Below are positions 27,934-36,685 of a stretch of DNA of 64,000 bases, in pieces (the first letter of the stretch is position 1; every line of letters starts with the position of its first letter). This DNA is from UBA1672 sp964587815 (GTDB lineage: Bacteria; Pseudomonadota; Alphaproteobacteria; Micavibrionales; Micavibrionaceae), in NCBI GenBank assembly GCA_964587815.1, contig CAZPMH010000009.1, positions 1 through 64,000 on the forward strand, written 5' to 3'. The notes under the pieces are model-generated. The model did no database searches. It was not told the DNA's origin and saw only the letters and a program-made list of their open reading frames with translations. The position numbers and the translations under genes were made by a program.

Positions 27934-28296
27934 ATGATGGCTGATTATGATGAGAATAATATTTTTGCGAAAATTCTGCGTGGAGAGATTCCTTGCGATA
28001 AGGTTTATGAGGATGATTATGTTTTGGCGTTTAAGGATATCGCACCGCAAGCGCCCGTTCATATTTTGGTGATTCCGAAGGGTGCATATATCTCAATTGA
28101 TGATTTCGGGGCGAATGCTTCGGCGGACGAGATAAAAGGGTTTTTCGCAGCAGTGTCAAAAATTGCGCATGAAAATGATTTGGCCGAAAAAGGGTTTCGC
28201 TCGATTGCCAATACGGGCAAAGATGGCGGGCAGGAAGTGCCGCATTTCCACATTCATCTTCTTGGTGGGAAGCCCGTCGGGCGCATGGTGGTTTAA
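27934..28296 (+). CDS. HIT-family (HinT-like) nucleotide hydrolase
   Basis: About 120 residues. The family signature HFHIHLLGGKPVGRM carries the histidine triad with the catalytic His, and the N-terminal IFAKILRGEIPC is typical of HinT. Such proteins hydrolyse purine nucleoside phosphoramidates. AAAGGA precedes the start; ATG 27937 is equally possible. Confidence 0.93.
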   Translation: MMADYDENNIFAKILRGEIPCDKVYEDDYVLAFKDIAPQAPVHILVIPKGAYISIDDFGANASADEIKGFFAAVSKIAHENDLAEKGFRSIANTGKDGGQEVPHFHIHLLGGKPVGRMVV

Positions 28297-28305
28297 CCTT
28301 AGGGC

Positions 28306-28875
28306 CTAGCGGTTTACAGGGAACATGATGACATTGTCGGCGAACGGGATTTGCGCGCTTTCCTGATGTTGCGGCTGCTCTGCCAAGGCTTGCGTGACTT
28401 CATCGACAATCAGCAGGTTAGATTGCAGTTGCGCGCTGAGGATATCGAGAATTTTAGAGATGTGGGGCACTGTGACTTCGAAGGAAAGCTGACACAGGGC
28501 AGTAAGATCAAGAAACCCTTCAATATCTTCGGCGATTTCGTCCATCATATCGGCCTGCGAGTCGTTCCAGAGTTCAGGGTTGTCTTCGGCCAAATCTTCG
28601 CGGGCGCAATAGCGTTCGATGATGCGGTCACATTCCAAATGCAGGAACGTCAAATCATTGGTTGCGATGGTTTCAAAAGCCGCGATTTCTTTGATGATGA
28701 AGGCCGCGCTGAGGAGGGCGTTTTCCGCGCTTTGCTTGCTTAGGGTTTCGTGCATGGCGTAGATGATGTCCGGCTCAATACCCAGATCATAATTTTGTTC
28801 CAAAAGATCGCGCACCACCAAAGGCGTTTGAAGTTTGTTTTTGATGCTCGCGCGGGTCTGATTGCTTTGTGCCAT
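28306..28875 (-). CDS. Uncharacterised helical protein
   Basis: 189-residue soluble protein, acidic and leucine-rich, probably all-alpha, with no signal peptide or membrane helix. ATG 28875 has a strong AAGGAGG five bases upstream; the GTG just before it is less likely. Convergent with the HIT gene. No family recognised. Confidence 0.7.
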   Translation of the reverse strand: MAQSNQTRASIKNKLQTPLVVRDLLEQNYDLGIEPDIIYAMHETLSKQSAENALLSAAFIIKEIAAFETIATNDLTFLHLECDRIIERYCAREDLAEDNPELWNDSQADMMDEIAEDIEGFLDLTALCQLSFEVTVPHISKILDILSAQLQSNLLIVDEVTQALAEQPQHQESAQIPFADNVIMFPVNR

Positions 28876-29024
28876 CACGGCCTCCTTCTTTGTTCTTCTT
28901 TCCTCTTAAAGGGTGGATGTGAAGAAATGGTTAACAGCGGGTGGCAAATTTAGCGCGTTTTGTTTTTTCTGAAGTGTGATAAGGTCGGTGCATTCAAAAT
29001 GTAATACAGGATTTTAGGCATTCT

Positions 29025-30617
29025 ATGGCCAAAAACTCTCAGAAAAAAACGGCACTCAAAACGACAAACACGACGACAAAAAAAGCAAAGATCATCGTGC
29101 GCCAAGCATTGGTTAGTGATATTCAAGCGCTCTATGATTTGAGTATGAAAGTGTATCCCGATGATGCGTTTAGTTTGGCGATGTTACGCGGACACATCAG
29201 CAATTTTCCTGAAGGACAATTCGTTGTCGAATATGAGGGGCAGATTGTCGGGCATTGTGTAACCTTTATCATTGGCGGAGATATATGTTTAAAGCCGCAC
29301 ACATGGTCGGAGATTACAGGCGGGGGGTATGCGTCGCGGCACGATCCTGACGGGGATTATCTGTATGGCATGGAGGTGTGTGTTGACCCCGATCATCGCG
29401 GCAAGCGCATCGGGCGGCGGCTTTATGAGCAAAGGCGCGCTTTGTGTGAAGAGCTGAATTTAAAAGGGATTGTTTTTGGCGGGCGGATGCCGGGCTATGC
29501 AAAGCGTCAGGATAAATTAGGCGGGCCTGAGGAATATTTAGAGTTGGTGCAGGCACGCAAAATTCGAGATCCTGTTTTGTTTTTTCAGCTCTCCAATGAT
29601 TTTGAGCCGCTGGGGATCTTGAAGAATTACATCCGTTCAGATCGTGATTCGGCGGGCTATGCGGTGCATATGATTTGGCGCAATCCGTTGGAAGCGGAGC
29701 CCGTGGCGCGGGCGATTAAAGAACGGCAAGATTTGCCGAAATCTGTGCGGGTGGCGACGGTGCAATTTCAAATGCGTAAAGTGCAAGACGAGACGCAGTT
29801 TGAAGCGCAATTGGAATATTTCATTGATATTGCCTCTGATTATAAGGCGGACTTTGTTGTTTTCCCCGAGCTTATCACGCTGGCGCTGTTATCGGCGACC
29901 GATAAAAAGATGCGGCCTGAGGAGGCGATTGATCATCTGACGCATTATACGGATCGCTACATCAAATTTATGCAGGGCATGGCGATGTCATATAATATTA
30001 ATATTATCGGCGGGTCGCATCCGACGAAAATGCCTGATGGGGATATTCATAATATTTCATATGTTTTCTTGCGTGACGGGGCGACCTATGCGCAGGAAAA
30101 GCTGCACCCGACGCCGAATGAGCGGTTCTGGTGGAATATTCAGGGCGGCGATAAATTAGAGACGATTCAGACCGATTGCGGGCCGATTGGGGTGCTGATT
30201 TGTTATGATTCCGAATTTCCTGAAACGGCGCGGCATCTCGTGGATCAGGGCGCGTTGCTGATTTTCGTGCCATTTTGCACGGATGAGCGGCAGGGGTATT
30301 TGCGGGTGCGCTATTGCTCGCAGGCGATTGCGGTGCAAAATCAGTGCTATGTCGTGATGGCGGGCACGGTGGGGAATATTCCTGATGTGGAGAATATGGA
30401 TATTAACTATGCGGAGAGCTGTATTTTGACGCCGTGTGATTTTCCGTTTGCGCGCGACGGGATTGCGGCGATTTGTACGGCGAATACGGAGACGATTGCC
30501 TTTGCCGATTTGCAATATGAGCCTTTGCTGACCAGCAGGCAGACGGGCAGCGTGCAGAATTTAAAAGACCGCCGCTTTGATTTGTATAACATCGCATGGC
30601 GCGCGAAGGGGCGGTGA
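29025..30617 (+). CDS. GNAT acetyltransferase fused to a nitrilase-family amidohydrolase
   Basis: 530 residues. Residues about 23-215 form a GNAT N-acetyltransferase (acetyl-CoA loop region VCVDPDHRGKRIGRRLYEQR). Residues about 240-520 form a carbon-nitrogen hydrolase with the full catalytic triad Glu282 (VFPELITL), Lys359 (QEKLHPTPNE) and Cys393 (LICYDSEFPE). This two-domain architecture is known in several phyla, with substrate undefined; amide hydrolysis coupled to acyl transfer is a reasonable inference. The N-terminus is Lys/Thr-rich. Its last codons carry one copy of a 17-bp repeat shared with the next gene. Confidence 0.9.
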   Translation: MAKNSQKKTALKTTNTTTKKAKIIVRQALVSDIQALYDLSMKVYPDDAFSLAMLRGHISNFPEGQFVVEYEGQIVGHCVTFIIGGDICLKPHTWSEITGGGYASRHDPDGDYLYGMEVCVDPDHRGKRIGRRLYEQRRALCEELNLKGIVFGGRMPGYAKRQDKLGGPEEYLELVQARKIRDPVLFFQLSNDFEPLGILKNYIRSDRDSAGYAVHMIWRNPLEAEPVARAIKERQDLPKSVRVATVQFQMRKVQDETQFEAQLEYFIDIASDYKADFVVFPELITLALLSATDKKMRPEEAIDHLTHYTDRYIKFMQGMAMSYNINIIGGSHPTKMPDGDIHNISYVFLRDGATYAQEKLHPTPNERFWWNIQGGDKLETIQTDCGPIGVLICYDSEFPETARHLVDQGALLIFVPFCTDERQGYLRVRYCSQAIAVQNQCYVVMAGTVGNIPDVENMDINYAESCILTPCDFPFARDGIAAICTANTETIAFADLQYEPLLTSRQTGSVQNLKDRRFDLYNIAWRAKGR

Positions 30618-30620
30618 TGG
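30604..30620 (+). repeat. Direct repeat copy 1 (at the end of the GNAT-nitrilase gene)
   Basis: CGAAGGGGCGGTGATGG, identical to 31148-31164. Seven bases upstream also match in five positions (TGGCG), giving a 24-bp imperfect repeat. The copies are 544 bases apart and frame exactly one AT-rich gene. Confidence 0.85.
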
Positions 30621-30621
30621 G

Positions 30622-31161
30622 ATGATCAAAAGAAAGTACGATGATTCAGTTTACGATCCCGAAACTATCAAAAATGTGAGAAGTCAGTGGCTTTCAAGTT
30701 TATTGATTTTTTCTGATTTAGAATTTCAGAAACAGTATTTGCTTAATAAAGAAATTCGTAATCCCTTCTACAGTTATTCTGAAATTTTTGAATGCTACAG
30801 TATTGAAACTTGGCACGATAATTATGAAGAAATGGTTGAATGTGGTTATTACACGTCGGAAGAATATGAGATTATAAAAGAATTTCATAAAAGATTGTGG
30901 GCATATGCGCCACCTAACAACGATTATGATGATAGAGAAGGCATTCTTGCAGACCCAGAGTGGTTAGAGATCGTGGCGTTTGGTAAAGATCGAATGGCGC
31001 AGTTAAAGCAAATTATTACTGAGCCTGATGAATTGAAGATTTTTGACAATTACTATCCTGAGTTGACGGAGGGTGATTTCACTTGGGGTATGTCGTTTTG
31101 GGAAAAAAAGAAAAGAGCGTGGCTGAAAAAGTTAGAACAGTGGCGTTCGAAGGGGCGGTGA
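30622..31161 (+). CDS. Uncharacterised acidic protein, probable cargo gene
   Basis: 179 residues from ATG 30622 (five bases after the upstream stop). Soluble, rich in Tyr, Glu, Asp and Trp, with no signal or membrane segment. The final residues (WRSKGR) repeat those of the nitrilase (WRAKGR) because the two genes share a 17-bp repeat at their 3' ends. Its A/T-rich composition contrasts with the nitrilase and comM genes, indicating acquisition. Family not recognised; Tyr/Trp-rich acidic proteins of this size are often immunity-like, but nothing here proves it. Confidence 0.7.
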   Translation: MIKRKYDDSVYDPETIKNVRSQWLSSLLIFSDLEFQKQYLLNKEIRNPFYSYSEIFECYSIETWHDNYEEMVECGYYTSEEYEIIKEFHKRLWAYAPPNNDYDDREGILADPEWLEIVAFGKDRMAQLKQIITEPDELKIFDNYYPELTEGDFTWGMSFWEKKKRAWLKKLEQWRSKGR

Positions 31162-31164
31162 TGG
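31148..31164 (+). repeat. Direct repeat copy 2 (at the end of the 179-residue gene)
   Basis: Identical 17 bases to 30604-30620. It holds the stop of the upstream gene and the ATG of the downstream membrane protein gene, so the copy also provides a coupling junction. Confidence 0.85.
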
Positions 31165-31676
31165 AAAAATATAAAAAAACATCCAGCGAACCGCTTTGGA
31201 TTTTGATGTTGAGAAATACCATGATTTCTGCGTTTGCAGGCGCTTTTTTTGGGTGTCTTTTATTTCCTTTGTTTACGGTTTTTTTAGGTTTCTGGGAAGG
31301 TCGTACAGCGAATTTTGAACTGTGGTTTATTGTATGGAGTACGCTCACGTCTCCTTTCTTAATGATTTTTATATTTCCTATGATTATGCCGCTGATTATA
31401 GTTGCGATATTTGTAGCTGTTACTTTTCAGAAAAGTATAACTAAGCATCTGAAAATATGGTGTTTGGTTGCGCCTTTTTCTGTTTGGCTTGTGGCTATTG
31501 GTATGCTCACGTTTTCGCCTCTGAATTCATATTATGAGCAATTTACGTGGTTTGAACGTATTTTGATAAATATTCCAAACCCGGAACATTTATTATTTCT
31601 TATAGCACCGATGTTTTCATCTTTTGTGTTTTACAAATTATTTTTGAAAGAGGATTTTGATGGTTGCGCGGATTAA
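31161..31676 (+). CDS. Uncharacterised four-helix membrane protein
   Basis: 171 residues from ATG 31161, which overlaps the upstream TGA by one base. Four strongly hydrophobic segments (about residues 17-40, 51-85, 94-113 and 143-163). A/T-rich like its upstream partner, so the two may have moved together. The 3' end overlaps comM by 17 bases and contains the comM ribosome-binding site (AGAGGA). Confidence 0.7.
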   Translation: MEKYKKTSSEPLWILMLRNTMISAFAGAFFGCLLFPLFTVFLGFWEGRTANFELWFIVWSTLTSPFLMIFIFPMIMPLIIVAIFVAVTFQKSITKHLKIWCLVAPFSVWLVAIGMLTFSPLNSYYEQFTWFERILINIPNPEHLLFLIAPMFSSFVFYKLFLKEDFDGCAD

Positions 31677-33186
31677 TACGGTGGCGTTTCACGGGGTGGA
31701 GGTGAAGCCTGTGGATGTGCAGGTGCAGCTGAGCAATGGGTTGCCCGCGTTTAATATTGTCGGCTTGCCTGATAAGGCGGTGGCGGAGAGTAAGGAGCGG
31801 GTGCGCGCGGCGTTGCATGCGCTGGGGCTGTCTTTGCCGCCGAAGCGATTGACGGTGAATATGGCGCCTGCGGATTTATCGAAAGAGGGGAGCCATTTTG
31901 ACCTGCCGATTGCGTTGGGGGTTCTTGGCGCTATGGGCGTTTTGCCGAAGGAGGAATTGGAAGAGTATGTCGTGCTGGGGGAGCTGTCCTTAGACGCGAG
32001 CATTCGCGCGGTGTCGGGCGTTCTTCCTGCCGCTATTCATGCAGGCGAGGCGGCGCGGAGTTTGATTTGCCCAAAAGCGTGTGGCGGAGAGGCTGCGTGG
32101 GCGGGGGAGGTGTCTATCTTAGCGCCGTCGGATTTGCTCCAGTTGATCAATCATATTAAAGGTAGCCAAGTGTTGAGCCAGCCTGAGGCGGTTTTGGCCA
32201 ATGATAATGATGTGCGCGTGCCTGATCTGGCGCATGTGAAGGGGCAGGAGACAGCCAAGCGCGCGCTCGAGATTGCCGCGGCGGGTGGTCATAATTTGCT
32301 GATGATCGGGCCGCCGGGGTCGGGAAAATCGATGCTCGCCAGTTGTTTGCCTGGGATATTGCCGAAGCTATCGCCGAAAGAAGCACTTGAGCTGTCGATG
32401 ATTCATTCGATTGCGGGGGTGTTGCCTGATGGCGGCTTGGTGCAAGATCGCCCGTTTCGCAGCCCGCATCATTCGGCGTCTCAACCCGCGCTGATCGGTG
32501 GCGGGCATAAGGTTAAGCCGGGGGAGATTTCCTTGGCGCATCACGGGGTTTTGTTTTTGGATGAGTTTCCTGAATTCTCACGATCTACTTTAGAAGCGCT
32601 GCGCCAGCCATTAGAAACAGGCGATGCGTTGGTGGCGCGGGCGAATGCGCATATTCGATATCCTGCGCGGTTTCAGTTGATTGCGGCGATGAACCCGTGT
32701 CGATGCGGATATTTGGGCGATGTGGATATGGAATGTACCAAGGCGCCGCGATGCGGGGCGGATTATCAATCTAAAATCTCAGGCCCGATGATGGACAGGA
32801 TTGATATGCATGTCGATGTGCCCGCCGTGCAGATTTCCGATTTGCAAAATGTAGCGGCGGGGGAGTCATCTTCGGCTGTGGCGGCTCGGGTGCAGGAGGC
32901 GCGTGATATTCAGCAGGAACGGTATCAGGCTCTGGGATTGAAGGGCACTTTGCCGATTAATGCATCTGCGCAGAGTGATGTTTTGGAAAAAGTCACGGTG
33001 ATGGATGATGACACCAAGGCTTTGCTCAATAAGGCGATGGAGCAAAGCCGCATGTCGGCGCGCGGATATTACCGCATTTTGAAGGTGGCGCGCACGATTG
33101 CGGATTTGGATGGCGGGGCGGAACAGCTTGGGAAGGCGCATATTGCCGAGGCGCTCAGTTATCGGCGTGTTTCGCTATCGGGTTGA
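31660..33186 (+). CDS. comM: ComM/YifB-family Mg-chelatase-like AAA ATPase
   Basis: 508 residues. An N-terminal Lon-protease-like domain (TVAFHGVEVKPVDVQV, GLPAFNIVGLPDKAV) is followed by a Mg-chelatase-type AAA core with Walker A GPPGSGKSMLASCLPG, Walker B VLFLDEFPEF and a Zn-like CRCGYLGD segment. ComM is a hexameric helicase that drives branch migration during natural transformation. ATG 31660 has AGAGGA five bases upstream; a TTG directly before is less likely. Confidence 0.94.
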   Translation: MVARINTVAFHGVEVKPVDVQVQLSNGLPAFNIVGLPDKAVAESKERVRAALHALGLSLPPKRLTVNMAPADLSKEGSHFDLPIALGVLGAMGVLPKEELEEYVVLGELSLDASIRAVSGVLPAAIHAGEAARSLICPKACGGEAAWAGEVSILAPSDLLQLINHIKGSQVLSQPEAVLANDNDVRVPDLAHVKGQETAKRALEIAAAGGHNLLMIGPPGSGKSMLASCLPGILPKLSPKEALELSMIHSIAGVLPDGGLVQDRPFRSPHHSASQPALIGGGHKVKPGEISLAHHGVLFLDEFPEFSRSTLEALRQPLETGDALVARANAHIRYPARFQLIAAMNPCRCGYLGDVDMECTKAPRCGADYQSKISGPMMDRIDMHVDVPAVQISDLQNVAAGESSSAVAARVQEARDIQQERYQALGLKGTLPINASAQSDVLEKVTVMDDDTKALLNKAMEQSRMSARGYYRILKVARTIADLDGGAEQLGKAHIAEALSYRRVSLSG

Positions 33187-33255
33187 TTTTATTTGTGTTG
33201 TTTGGCGGTTGTGCCGTATTATTTTAGATATAGATGTTTTTTGTGAGGGATTTTT

Positions 33256-34137
33256 ATGTCGGATAAACGACACACGGATGGGCCTTTATACAAGGATCTT
33301 TCTTCATCGAAAGAGCTTTTGCGCCGAAGTCGTGAAGCGCGGACGAGCGAGGACAAGCCGAAAGATATTATGAATATGGGGCAGGAGGAGCCTGCCTCTT
33401 CTGCGCCAGCGAAGAAAACTGTGATGCAGACAACCCAGACGAATCGCAAATATAATACGAATACGGTGAATTCCCATGCGATGCAGCGCGGCGCGGCGGC
33501 GCAAACGGTGACGGACGGCCCGCAGGTTGCGCAGTCTCTGGCAGGGGCGCAAGCGCAGACGAAAGAGAAGATCGCGCAATTTCAGGCGGATTGGAAGGAT
33601 GCGAAACGCCAAGTTTTGACCCAGTTTTGTGAAAGTGCACAGGCGATGGATATTGACCCTAAGGCTGCGGCGAACCAGATGATTGGCCAAGAGGCGCCCG
33701 GGAAAGCGGCTGCGCTCGGGTTTATTGCCGCGGAAATGATGATTGGCGGCGGTACGATGGCAACGGTTGGTAAGGCGGTATTTATCGGTAGCGAAATTTC
33801 AAAAAGCCGAAAAAGATTAACGCCTAAAGAGCAGGAAGCTCTGTTAGAGGATATGATTCGCGGTCTTGAGCATCGCGCGCAGAATGCAAACAGTATTGTC
33901 GGCGGCCCGCGGATTGACATTAATTGGCGGCAAATGGGAACAGGCGGTTTAAAGGCTTTACTGGCGGCGCACCCTTACGGGGAAGACCAGCCCGAGATGC
34001 GCGCGCTCCGTAATCAGGAGCATGCTTTAGCCGAAGTGGAGAGCCATAATTTGGCAACGGCGCGGCATTATTTGGACAAGGACGATGAAAATAAGCATCT
34101 TCTTCCTGTTCTGAAGCCTAAATTTGTTTGTAATTAA
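33256..34137 (+). CDS. Unknown-family protein, paralogue A of a tandem pair
   Basis: 293 residues. The first 85 are polar, charged and probably disordered. Residues about 86-280 are homologous to the next gene: shared TDGPQVAQ/TDGQQVAE, QxxEKIxQFxAD, LTQFxESAxAM, QMIGxxAxGKA, GGGTxAT(V/I)GKA and ALLAxxPxGEDQPE. The central segment (about 150-180) is small-residue-rich and amphipathic, like a membrane-seeking hairpin, with Gly-Gly-Gly in the middle. No signal peptide. Family and function unknown. Confidence 0.75.
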   Translation: MSDKRHTDGPLYKDLSSSKELLRRSREARTSEDKPKDIMNMGQEEPASSAPAKKTVMQTTQTNRKYNTNTVNSHAMQRGAAAQTVTDGPQVAQSLAGAQAQTKEKIAQFQADWKDAKRQVLTQFCESAQAMDIDPKAAANQMIGQEAPGKAAALGFIAAEMMIGGGTMATVGKAVFIGSEISKSRKRLTPKEQEALLEDMIRGLEHRAQNANSIVGGPRIDINWRQMGTGGLKALLAAHPYGEDQPEMRALRNQEHALAEVESHNLATARHYLDKDDENKHLLPVLKPKFVCN

Positions 34138-34171
34138 CGTGTATTTTGGGATATACTTAGAATAATTATAA

Positions 34172-34200
34172 GTTTTTAGAAGTATTTTGTGTCTAAAAAC
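34172..34200. repeat. 9-bp inverted repeat upstream of paralogue B
   Basis: GTTTTTAGA (34172-34180) and TCTAAAAAC (34192-34200) are perfect inverted copies with an 11-base loop, 28 bases before the next start codon. There is no T-run on the plus strand, so it may be an operator or a leader hairpin. Confidence 0.4.
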
Positions 34201-34227
34201 GGCAGAAAATAAAGGTGAGCTTTATTT

Positions 34228-35481
34228 ATGGCGGCGACAGCAGCACTAGCACAGACACCGTTTTACAGCGGACTTATGGGTGGAGATGAAATTCTTCGCC
34301 GGGCTCCCGGTGCGCATTCCCGCGATATTACGAATTCTTTTTCATATAGTGATTTAACACCAAGTGAGAACTTCTATAGCGGTGATTATCAAGCGCGTTC
34401 GATGACCGCCATTCCTGATCCGATTACAGGTTTTGAAAATCAGCAGACATTCACGCAATCTTTGATTGAAGGAAATACGCGCACTGAGTCCTTGATGCAG
34501 ACGATGTATCCGGATCGCAAATATGATGCGCCGAAAGTCGATACGCAGTCATTAAAGCGTGACCCAACGAAGAAAATTACAGATGGTCAGCAGGTCGCCG
34601 AGAAGACTGTTGGCGCGCAAGCCGAGACGCAAGAGAAAATCGGCCAGTTTAAAGCAGACTTTAAGCAAGCGAAAGCTGAAGCACTTACACAGTTTGCTGA
34701 GAGTGCTAAAGCGATGGGAGTGGATCCTGTTGCGGCGGCTGATCAGATGATCGGTGACCAGGCCGCAGGTAAGGCGAGTGCGATCGCTTATGTCGCGGCG
34801 GAAGCTGCAGTGGGCGGCGGAACGCTTGCAACGATCGGTAAAGCATCGTTTTTAAATAATGAATTGAGTAAAGAAGATAAAAAGCTATCACCTGAGCAGC
34901 AAAAGGCATTGCTCGAAGATATGTTGAAGAATCTTCAAAACCCAAGCCCTGCTCAACAGGACGTTCAAGATGGTATGAGTGCAGGCGCGCCTGCAGTTGA
35001 CGAGCCGCCTGAGAGTGAGATTGCTTGGGAAAATATGGAAATTGATGATTTGGCGGAATTGTTGGCCGCTGATCCGGAAGGCGAAGATCAGCCTGAACTT
35101 CAAGAATTGTTGCAGATGGAGCATGATCTTGAAGAGGTTGTTGACCATAACAGAATGGCAGCTGAAACTTACGGTGACTACATCACCAGCGAAAAATTAA
35201 TAGCGCATGCCGAAGCAGGTAACGGTGCAGTTGAGAAAATGGTTGATGAGGCCAGTGTTGTTGTCGACTCAGAGCCTATGGCGCAGAAGTTTGATGCCGC
35301 GGCAGCGAGTTTGGCAGGGGATAGCCTTTCAGGTATCGTTCTAAAAGCGAATGATACACGATTTGATTCAAAGACTGTTGAAACCGTTATTGATATGACG
35401 CAAGTTGATACAGCTTCTGCTGCTCAGCATCTTGAAGCTGATGTTAAGAACCAGTTCCGTGCCGGTGGCTTGGCATATTAA
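34228..35481 (+). CDS. Unknown-family protein, paralogue B of a tandem pair
   Basis: 417 residues. Residues about 115-315 match paralogue A; a different 110-residue N-terminal region and a 100-residue acidic C-terminal extension surround this. The gene starts 90 bases after paralogue A, a gap with its own inverted repeat, so it may have its own promoter. The shared core again has a GGGT-containing hydrophobic hairpin (VAAEAAVGGGTLATIGKA). No signal peptide is evident. The pair reflects a local duplication followed by divergence of both ends. Confidence 0.78.
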   Translation: MAATAALAQTPFYSGLMGGDEILRRAPGAHSRDITNSFSYSDLTPSENFYSGDYQARSMTAIPDPITGFENQQTFTQSLIEGNTRTESLMQTMYPDRKYDAPKVDTQSLKRDPTKKITDGQQVAEKTVGAQAETQEKIGQFKADFKQAKAEALTQFAESAKAMGVDPVAAADQMIGDQAAGKASAIAYVAAEAAVGGGTLATIGKASFLNNELSKEDKKLSPEQQKALLEDMLKNLQNPSPAQQDVQDGMSAGAPAVDEPPESEIAWENMEIDDLAELLAADPEGEDQPELQELLQMEHDLEEVVDHNRMAAETYGDYITSEKLIAHAEAGNGAVEKMVDEASVVVDSEPMAQKFDAAAASLAGDSLSGIVLKANDTRFDSKTVETVIDMTQVDTASAAQHLEADVKNQFRAGGLAY

Positions 35482-35580
35482 TTTTTTGCCCTATTTTAAT
35501 TTGTCCTTAAATGATTTATCGTTAAAATTAGGTGTTTTGTAAGAGAACATCATAGTCCATTTATCTTTAAGGTTTAAATT

Positions 35581-36609
35581 GTGTCTTATTTTCCAACCGA
35601 GGAACCCATCGAAAATTTTGCGAATGAGACGCTTGAGCTTATTCGCAAATATAATCTTAAGCCTGTTCCCGAAGTTTATGAGATGTGGTTTGTCTATGTG
35701 TCAAAGTCTGACCCGGCTTTGGTTCGTGCTATCGACCTTGTTTTGGAGGAAAATGGCGGCGTTATGACGGATCAAGTGTGTTATGAGTTGTATCATTCGC
35801 ACCTGAGCAACGACCAGACGGAAAAAACGGTTCGAAAAGCCGGTGACCAAATTCAAAAAACAATCGAAGATGTGAATGTTGCCGTTGTTTCGGCGAAGAA
35901 TTATGCGCTTGAATATAATTCAAATCTTGAAGTTGCGGCCACGGATTTAAGCAATCAAAAAAGTGCGGAAGAACTGGGCGAGCTTTTGAATAATGTCATG
36001 ACTGATACGAAAAGCATGATTCAGCACAATGATCATTTGGAGCATATGCTGGAGAATTCTTCTCGGGTTATGGAAGATATGAGGCGTGATCTTGAAATCG
36101 CTCGTAAGGAAGCACTTACGGATGGTTTAACAGGGCTTGCTAATCGTAAGGCCTTTGACCAAGAGGTGCAGCGTTTGATTGCCGTTGCGAATACAACCGA
36201 AGATGCGACGTTTTCTATGGTTTTGCTGGATATTGATCACTTTAAGCAATTTAATGATAATTTCGGCCATCAGTTGGGTGACCAAGTTTTGCGTTTGGTT
36301 GCGAAAACCTTAAAGCAGGGTGTTAAGGGTCGTGACTTGGCTGTTCGTTACGGGGGAGAAGAGTTCGCTGTTCTTTTGCCTGAGACGAATATTTCCGGTG
36401 CGCAAAAGGTTGCAAATTTGCTGCGTAGTGAGGTCGAACTTAAAGAAGTGATTAACCGCGCTACGGGTAAGAAAATTGCAAAAATTACGATGTCGGGCGG
36501 TGTCGCCGAATATCGACGCGATGAGTCTCGCGAAAACTTTATCGAGCGTGCAGATGTCGCATTGTACGAAGCGAAAAATGCGGGACGTAACACGATCAAG
36601 TCCGGCTAA
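35581..36609 (+). CDS. GGDEF-domain diguanylate cyclase
   Basis: 342 residues, soluble. An N-terminal helical region (about 1-170, coiled-coil-like) precedes the GGDEF domain (about 175-340), with DGLTGLANRKAFDQE, LLDIDHFKQFNDNFGH and the active-site motif GGEEF in RYGGEEFAVLLPE, all competent for c-di-GMP synthesis. The position of the usual RxxD inhibitory site reads KGRD, so product inhibition may be lost. The start is a GTG at 35581. It stands alone ahead of uvrD. Confidence 0.9.
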   Translation: MSYFPTEEPIENFANETLELIRKYNLKPVPEVYEMWFVYVSKSDPALVRAIDLVLEENGGVMTDQVCYELYHSHLSNDQTEKTVRKAGDQIQKTIEDVNVAVVSAKNYALEYNSNLEVAATDLSNQKSAEELGELLNNVMTDTKSMIQHNDHLEHMLENSSRVMEDMRRDLEIARKEALTDGLTGLANRKAFDQEVQRLIAVANTTEDATFSMVLLDIDHFKQFNDNFGHQLGDQVLRLVAKTLKQGVKGRDLAVRYGGEEFAVLLPETNISGAQKVANLLRSEVELKEVINRATGKKIAKITMSGGVAEYRRDESRENFIERADVALYEAKNAGRNTIKSG

Positions 36610-36685
36610 ATCTTTTTATTATTCTTATCTACTAATTCTTTTTCTATTGGCTTGCCATGGTTCGCTTCGCGTGCGATTTTAGGGC

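Noticed and set aside
35492..35533. Imperfect inverted repeat CCTATTTTAA / TTAAAATTAGG as terminator
   Set aside because: One base is missing in a stem arm, the loop is long and no T-run follows.
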